Assembly: GCA_040758525.1 (NCBI GenBank)
Contig: JBFLVQ010000476.1
Coordinates: forward strand, 1-7,481
Length of the DNA stretch: 7,481 nt
Direction of reading: 5' to 3'
DNA from: JBFLVQ01 sp040758525
Lineage (GTDB): Bacteria > Acidobacteriota > Blastocatellia > Chloracidobacteriales > JADJPF01
The notes below the pieces were generated by a model that did no database searches, was not told the origin of the DNA, and was given only the letters and a program-made list of their open reading frames with translations. The translations under genes were made by a program, and so were the position numbers. Below, piece after piece: positions 1 through 5,800 of this stretch (positions are counted from its first letter, which is position 1; each line of letters begins with the position of its first letter).

Positions 1-566
1 GAGTTGTACGAGAGACCCTGGTAGGGATCTATATGAATAGATCTCTCGATCTATTACTAGGGATCATTGCTGTACTTAAAGCAGGCGGAGCTTATCTACC
101 TTTTGATACTGCTAATCCAAAACATCGTTTGACCTTATTACTCAATGATGCCAAACCACACCTGTTATTGACACAAAATGAGTTACTAGATTCACTGCCA
201 GAAGGTAACAGGGTAATTTGTCTAGACACAGATTGGCAGAATATAAACCTAGAGAGTGATGAAAATCTCAGCAATATTGTTGATGTAGATAACTTGGCTT
301 ATGTGATCTATACCTCTGGATCAACAGGCGTACCTAAAGGTGTGATGATCTGCCATGGCAATGTCGCCAATTTCATAATTGGAATGGATAAGTGCCTGGG
401 TTATAAAACGCCAGGTGTATGGTTAGCAGTAACAAATGTCGCATTCGACATCTCCATATTAGAGTTGTTATGGACACTGACAAGAGGTTTTAAAGTAGTT
501 ATACAAGCAGAACCAGAGACTAATGCTTATGTAATTGAGCCTGTGGAAAACACAGCAGCAAGGAAA
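1..566 (+). other. Adenylation domain, N-terminal part (A2-A4), 5' truncated
   Basis: This is the large-subdomain half of an amino-acid adenylation domain. Visible are A2 (LKAGGAYLPFD), the P-loop-like A3 (IYTSGSTGVPKG, 306-341) and A4 (NVAFDISILELLWTL, around 435-479). The first A-domain residues (A1) lie before the window. The text following A4 (TRGFKVVI) is normal, and then the domain is interrupted by the monooxygenase. From A4, the specificity-code residues aligned with PheA 235, 236 and 239 are D (447-449), I (450-452) and L (459-461). Confidence 0.93.
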
Positions 567-2813
567 CTAGATTTTAGTCTATTCTACTTTGCCAGTGATG
601 ATGATAAGAATAGTAAAAATAAGTATAGGCTATTGATCGAAGGCGCAAAATTCGCTGATCAAAATGGTTTCTCAGCAGTATGGACACCTGAGCGCCATTT
701 CCATGCTTTTGGTGGACTCTATCCTAATCCAGCCGTGACAAGCGCTGCGGTAGCAGCAGTGACAGAAAATATTCAGATTAGAGCTGGTAGTGTGGTGCTG
801 CCACTACATAATCCAATTCGTATTGCGGAAGAGTGGTCCGTGGTAGACAACCTATCGAATGGTAGAGTTGGTATCTCTTTTGCCTCTGGTTGGCATGCTA
901 ATGATTTTGCGCTTGCCCCTGAGAACTATCAGCGTCGTAAAGAGATAATGAATGAAGGCATAGAGACTGTACGTAAGCTCTGGCAAGGAGAAGCGGTGAC
1001 AGTTAAAAGTGGAATGGGAAATGATCTGAATGTAGAGATCTTTCCACGTCCAATTCAATCTAGGCTACCAATTTGGATCACTAGTGCTGGTAATATAGAG
1101 ACATTCCAACTAGCTGGTGAAGTTGGCGCCAACCTGCTGACTCATCTACTCGGCCAATCCATTGATGAATTAGCAGAAAAGATCGCAGTTTATCGCGATG
1201 CCTGGCGCAAACAAGGGAACAGTCCTGGTGAAGGTTACGTAACACTTATGCTTCATACTTTCGTTGGAAAAGATCTTGAAGTGGTACGTGAGAAAGTACG
1301 TAAACCATTCTGCGATTACTTGAGAAGTTCTGCTGGATTGTGGCGTAGTTTAGCACGTAATCTAGGACAGGATATTGATAGCGCCGATCTATCAGAAGAT
1401 GATATGGAGAGATTGTTGGCGCGTGCCTTCGATAGATACTTTGAAACCAGCGGTCTTTTTGGCACACCTGCCAGTTGTCTACACATGGTTAACAAGCTAA
1501 AAGCCATTGGGGTTGATGAAGTCGCCTGTCTGATCGATTTTGGAGTTGATTTCGATTCTGTAATGGCTAGCTTGCGTTACTTAAACATATTACAGAAACG
1601 CGCTAACAAGACTGCCGATGAACAAGATTATTCATTACCTGCGCAGATTACCAGACATCAAGTAACACATATGCAATGTACGCCATCTATGGCAAGAATG
1701 ATAAAGATGAATCCGCCGGCAGAAGCAGCACTAAGTTCGCTGGAGAGTTTATTGATTGGGGGTGAAGCATTACCAACCTCGTTGGCAATGGAGTTGAAGG
1801 CTACCGTCAATGGTAATCTATTTAACATGTATGGGCCGACGGAAACGACTATCTGGTCTGCCAATCATAGACTAGATAGAATAGATGAAGTTGTTCCGAT
1901 TGGTAAACCTATTGCTAATACCGAGATCTATATACTGAATAAATATTTAGAACCTCAGCCTATTGGTGTGGCAGGTGAGTTGTACATTGGTGGTGATGGT
2001 TTGGCGCGTGGATACTTAGACCGACCAGAATTGACTAGCGAGAAGTTTATTCCTAACCCATTTAGTGATAAGCCAGGAACACGCCTCTACAAAACTGGAG
2101 ATCTAGTACGTTATTTATCAGATGGCAATATGGAATTTCTTGGTCGTCTTGATCATCAAGTGAAGATTCGTGGATATCGTATAGAGTTGGGAGAGATCGA
2201 AGCATTACTTGCGCAGCATCCTAGTGTTCGAGAGAATATAGTGATAGTGCGAGAAGATCTTCCTGGACAAGCGCGATTGGTTGCCTACCTAGTTGCTAAA
2301 CCATACACGGAGATCGATGTAAATGAATTGCGTAGCTTGCTGAAAGAGAAACTACCTGAGTATATGTTGCCGGCTGCCTACGTAATACTGAATGCGATCC
2401 CACTTACTAGTAATGGAAAAGTGAATCGCCAGGCACTACCAGCACCAGACAGTTTACGCCCTGATCTAACTACTGCCTATATTGCTCCTCACACAGAACT
2501 AGAACGTACCTTAGCGGCTGTTTGGCAAGAGGTACTGCAAATAGAAGTAGTAGGCACAGAAGATAACTTTTTCGATCTAGGCGGCCATTCACTACTGATG
2601 GCCCAAGTACATAGCCGTTTAAGAGATGATTTAAGATTAACTGTGCCAATAATCGAGCTGTTTAAATATCCAACAATAAACTCATTGGCAAAATTTTTAA
2701 GTAGCAATCGTCATGAAGAGACTCTCTTTCAACAGACCGATGCGCGCGCACAGAAGCGCAAACAAGCGATCCATCGGCAAAAACAACTTATGAATAGGAG
2801 AGCAGGAGTTTAA
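1..2813 (+). CDS. NRPS, partial at 5' end: A domain with embedded luciferase-like monooxygenase, then PCP
   Basis: Non-ribosomal peptide synthetase subunit that selects an amino acid, adenylates it, loads it on its own carrier protein and probably oxidises it there. The frame is open to the left edge: codons from position 3 read VVRETLVGIY and run straight into MNRSLDLLLGI, the usual text just before core motif A2. The ATG at 33 is therefore an internal methionine and the true start, perhaps with a condensation domain, lies upstream. Order seen: A2 (LKAGGAYLPFD), A3 (YTSGSTGVPKG, 309-341), A4 (FDIS, 444-455), monooxygenase (about 567-1604), A5 (NMYGPTETTIW, 1824-1856), A7 (YKTGDL, 2088-2105), A8 (from 2142), A10 lysine (2418-2420), and PCP with LGGHSLL (serine at 2589-2591). 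A basic helical tail ends the protein. All visible motifs are intact and there is no frameshift. The next gene overlaps the stop codon by one base, so the two proteins almost surely act in sequence. Confidence 0.96.
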   Translation, partial: VVRETLVGIYMNRSLDLLLGIIAVLKAGGAYLPFDTANPKHRLTLLLNDAKPHLLLTQNELLDSLPEGNRVICLDTDWQNINLESDENLSNIVDVDNLAYVIYTSGSTGVPKGVMICHGNVANFIIGMDKCLGYKTPGVWLAVTNVAFDISILELLWTLTRGFKVVIQAEPETNAYVIEPVENTAARKLDFSLFYFASDDDKNSKNKYRLLIEGAKFADQNGFSAVWTPERHFHAFGGLYPNPAVTSAAVAAVTENIQIRAGSVVLPLHNPIRIAEEWSVVDNLSNGRVGISFASGWHANDFALAPENYQRRKEIMNEGIETVRKLWQGEAVTVKSGMGNDLNVEIFPRPIQSRLPIWITSAGNIETFQLAGEVGANLLTHLLGQSIDELAEKIAVYRDAWRKQGNSPGEGYVTLMLHTFVGKDLEVVREKVRKPFCDYLRSSAGLWRSLARNLGQDIDSADLSEDDMERLLARAFDRYFETSGLFGTPASCLHMVNKLKAIGVDEVACLIDFGVDFDSVMASLRYLNILQKRANKTADEQDYSLPAQITRHQVTHMQCTPSMARMIKMNPPAEAALSSLESLLIGGEALPTSLAMELKATVNGNLFNMYGPTETTIWSANHRLDRIDEVVPIGKPIANTEIYILNKYLEPQPIGVAGELYIGGDGLARGYLDRPELTSEKFIPNPFSDKPGTRLYKTGDLVRYLSDGNMEFLGRLDHQVKIRGYRIELGEIEALLAQHPSVRENIVIVREDLPGQARLVAYLVAKPYTEIDVNELRSLLKEKLPEYMLPAAYVILNAIPLTSNGKVNRQALPAPDSLRPDLTTAYIAPHTELERTLAAVWQEVLQIEVVGTEDNFFDLGGHSLLMAQVHSRLRDDLRLTVPIIELFKYPTINSLAKFLSSNRHEETLFQQTDARAQKRKQAIHRQKQLMNRRAGV
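567..1604 (+). other. Embedded luciferase-like (LLM) FMN-dependent monooxygenase domain
   Basis: A domain of about 345 residues that does not belong to the A-domain fold. It begins with LDFSLFYFASDDD and ends near SLRYLNILQKRANK. It carries hallmarks of the bacterial-luciferase-like TIM-barrel family: GFSAVWTPERHFHAFGG (near 664-717), IRAGSVVLPLHNPIRIAEEW (777-836), LSNGRVGISFASGWH (853-897) and PIWITSAGN (1068-1094). These match the natural-product LLM subfamily (MupA/Atu3671 type) found in NRPS and PKS proteins, which uses FMNH2 and O2. The sequence has no stop, frameshift or obvious gap, so it looks active. It is inserted between A4 and A5 of the A domain. By analogy with MtaG/MelG-type proteins it probably oxidises the loaded glycine at the alpha carbon or nitrogen; that chemistry is inference. 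It needs a flavin reductase supplied elsewhere, and none is visible here. Confidence 0.92.
1611..2450 (+). other. Adenylation domain, C-terminal part (A5-A10); glycine-type code
   Basis: The A domain resumes after the monooxygenase with RHQVTHMQCTPSMARMI, then LLIGGEALP, A5 (NMYGPTETTIW), A6 (GELYIGGDGLARGY), A7 (YKTGDLVRY), A8 (GRLDHQVKIRGYRIELGEIE), A9 (LPEYMLPA) and A10 (LTSNGKVNR). Aligning by eye to PheA, the remaining code residues are Q (278; 1674-1676), L (299; 1752-1754), G (301; 1758-1760), M (322; 1827-1829), I (330; 1851-1853), W (331; 1854-1856) and K (517; 2418-2420). The full code D-I-L-Q-L-G-M-I-W-K is very close to the DILQLGLIWK type recorded for glycine. Glycine is therefore the predicted substrate, not a demonstrated one. 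Confidence 0.9.
2478..2700 (+). other. Peptidyl carrier protein (PCP/thiolation) domain
   Basis: A carrier domain of about 75 residues starts at YIAPHTELERTLAAVWQEVL and carries the phosphopantetheine site in DNFFDLGGHSLLMAQ. The serine that would take the 4'-phosphopantetheine arm is encoded at 2589-2591. It holds the amino acid activated by the preceding A domain and hands it to the KS of the next protein. No thioesterase, epimerase or reductase follows it, so the chain is passed on rather than released. Confidence 0.95.
2701..2810 (+). other. Basic helical C-terminal tail, putative docking segment
   Basis: After the PCP the protein ends in about 36 residues rich in K, R and Q (…ARAQKRKQAIHRQKQLMNRR…) with an acidic/amide stretch before it. 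Similar tails are common at the C-terminus of NRPS subunits that pass their chain to a separate PKS subunit. It is predicted to form a helix and may help pairing with the next protein. No structural proof is possible from sequence alone. Confidence 0.5.
2796..2812 (+). promoter_or_regulatory. Tandem Shine-Dalgarno sites for the downstream PKS-NRPS gene
   Basis: Two AGGAG motifs precede the start codon at 2813: one at 2796-2800 (12 bases before the ATG) and one at 2804-2808 (4 bases before it). Both lie inside the end of the upstream coding sequence. The stop and start overlap as TAATG (2811-2815), a standard arrangement for translational coupling. This supports ATG 2813 as the start, because the KS homology begins only about 12 residues later. 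Confidence 0.65.
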
Positions 2814-5800
2814 TGAGTAACGAGGAGAAAAATAACACTGGTCAAGAGATCGCCATTATTGGATTATCAGGTCGGTTTCCTGGTGCCAATAATGTCGATG
2901 AATTTTGGCGCAACCTCTGTAATGGTGTTGAATCAATTTCATTCTTTTCTGATGAGGAATTAGCATCTGCTGGAATAGATCCTGTTACCCTGAATGATCC
3001 AAACTATGTTAAAGCCGCAGGAATGTTAACAGGTATAGAGCTGTTTGATGCGCTGTTTTTCGGTTTCAGTCCTAGAGAAGCTGAGATTATGGATCCGCAA
3101 CATCGTCTCTTCCTTGAATGTGCTTGGGAAGCATTAGAAGATGCTGGTTATAATTCAGAAAACTATCCTGGTCGTATAGGTGTTTATGCTGGCGCAGGAA
3201 TGAACACCTATCTGTTATTTAATCTCTATCCAAACCCTGAGCTAGTAAGATCGATTGGTAATTTTCAGACCATGATTGGCAATGATAAAGATTTCTTGCC
3301 AACACGAGTCTCTTACAAATTGGACTTACGTGGTCCCAGTGTGAGTGTTCAGACTGCTTGCTCTACATCACTATCAGCCATTTGTCTAGCTTGTCAAAGT
3401 CTACTCAGTTATCAATCTGATATGGTATTAGCTGGCGGAGTATCGCTAAGACTTCCTGCCAAAGCAGGCTATCTATATCAGCAAGGTGGAATACTCTCTC
3501 CCGATGGTCACTGCCGTGCTTTTGATGCTAAGTCATTGGGTACGGTGGTTGGTAGTGGCGTAGGCATTGTTGTATTAAAACGTTTGGAAGATGCATTGGT
3601 AGACGGAGATTATATACACGCAGTTATTAAAGGATATGCAATCAATAATGATGGCGCCTTGAAAGTTGGCTATACAGCACCCAGTATTGATGGTCAAGTA
3701 GAAGTAATTGCAGAAGCAGTTGCAATGGCGGAGATCGATTCAGAGTCGATATCTTATGTGGAGACTCATGGCACCGGCACCGTTTTAGGTGATCCTATTG
3801 AGATAGCGGCACTCTCAAGAGTCTTTCGCACACATACTAGATTAAATAGTTATTGTGCGATTGGATCAGTAAAGACCAATGTAGGACATTTAGATACGGC
3901 GGCTGGTGTAGCCGGTTTAATTAAGACTGTATGTTCACTCAAGCATAAATTATTGCCACCTAGCCTACATTTTGAAACTGCTAATCCCAATATCGATTTT
4001 GCTAATAGCCCATTCTATGTCAATAATCGGCTTTGCGAATGGCCATCAGGTAATACACCACGCCGTGCTGGGGTAAGTTCTTTTGGTATTGGTGGCACTA
4101 ATGCTCACGTTATTTTGGAAGAGTCACCAGCTTTAGAGAGTTCGTCAGAATCTAGAGATTGGCAATTGCTGGTGTTGTCAGCCAAAACCGGTTCTGCATT
4201 AGAGAAAGCAACAGAAAATCTTATTGTCTATTTGCAGCAACACCCTGATACCAATTTAGCAGATGTTGCTTACACACTTCAGCAAGGACGCAAGGCTTTC
4301 AGTCATCGCCGTATGGTAGTTTGCTGTGATATTGATGATGCAGTAAAAGCCCTATCAGATCCTCAGCGTATTGCTACAGCAGTTAAAGAGACGATCAACC
4401 GTCCGATAGCTTTTATGTTTCCTGGACAAGGCTCTCAGTATCTAAGTATGGGCTTGACTCTTTATAATGCCGAGCCAGTTTTTCGTGAAAATATAGATAA
4501 TTGCGCGAAACTATTAAAATCACAGCTAGGACTGGATATACGTGATACTCTCTTTTCTCTACCTAACAACGAAAAGACTGCGCAGCAACTTGCACAAACT
4601 GCTATTACCCAACCAGTGCTGTTTGTTTTCGAATATGCTCTTGCCAAGCTATGGATGGAGTGGGATATCTATCCACAAGCAATGATAGGTCATAGTCTTG
4701 GTGAATATGTTGCAGCTTGCTTATCTGGTGTGATCTCTTTAGAAGATGCCTTAGCAGTAGTGGCAACGCGTGGACAGTTGATGCAGCAACTTCCTGCTGG
4801 TGCAATGCTAGCCATATCACGCACAGCAGATGAAGCCCAATTGCTACTGGGTGAGCAACTCTCTTTAGCGGCAATCAATGGACCTAACAGTTGTGTGATC
4901 TCTGGTCCATTTGATGCAATAGAAGAGTTGGAAAAACATCTTAAGGAAGAGAATACTGATTGTAAGCGACTCAATACATCACATGCTTTTCATTCATCAA
5001 TGATGCAGCCGATACTAGAAGCTTTTACTCAGCGAATGAAAAATGTAGATCTACAATCGCCACAAATTCCTTATATATCAAATGTCACAGGCAAATGGAT
5101 TACTGCTGCAGAAGCGACCGATCCAAACTATTGGGTAAAACATCTACGTGAGACAGTTCATTTTGCTGCAGGGGTAGAAGAGTTATTAAAAGAGCCTGGC
5201 CGAATCTTATTAGAAATCGGTCCTGGACAGATATTGAGCGCATTGGCAAGAAAATATTCAACTAAAACAGATAGTGCACTTGTGCTCTCCTCGTTACCAC
5301 ATCTACCAGAATCAACAATGGAGACCAGATCAATAATTGACACGCTAGGTAAATTATGGCTTGCTGGTGTACCGATTAATTGGTCTGACTTCTATGTCAA
5401 TGAACAGCGTCGGCGTATACCATTGCCTACTTACCCATTCGAACGTCAGCGTTATTGGATTGAGCCACAAACACATCTAAATGATCGTGAAAAGGTATTG
5501 TCAGTCGGAGAATTAGAGATTGCTGAGGAAGATAGTCGATCTATTACAAAGCCATCTATACTTCATGCTAGACCAAATTTACAAAACACCTATATCGCCC
5601 CTAGCAATGATATCGAAAAGAGAATCGCCAAAATCTGGCAAGAGTTGCTTGGTATCGATCAAGTAGGTATTTATGACAATTTCCTGGAATTGGGTGGACA
5701 TTCATTATTGGCTACACAAGTAATATCCCGTCTGCGTACTGGATTTCAAGTAGAGTTACCATTGCGCAGCCTGTTTGAATCTCCTACAGTAGCGGGTCTT

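Noticed and set aside
567..1604. Monooxygenase as a separate gene or a mobile insertion that breaks the A domain
   Set aside because: It is in frame with both halves, has no stop or own start signal, no flanking repeats, and both A-domain halves keep all motifs; it is an established embedded domain type.
2716..2730. AGAGACTCTCT inverted repeat, considered as a hairpin or protein-binding site
   Set aside because: The arms are five bases with a one-base centre inside coding sequence; this is expected by chance in 7 kb.
2741..2750. Perfect palindrome TGCGCGCGCA near the end of the first gene, considered as a terminator or operator
   Set aside because: It lies inside coding sequence (Asp-Ala-Arg-Ala), has no loop and no T-run, and the next gene follows by overlap.
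5311..5589. Possible cryptic ketoreductase or dehydratase between AT and carrier
   Set aside because: The segment is under 100 residues and contains only the standard post-AT linker and a spacer.
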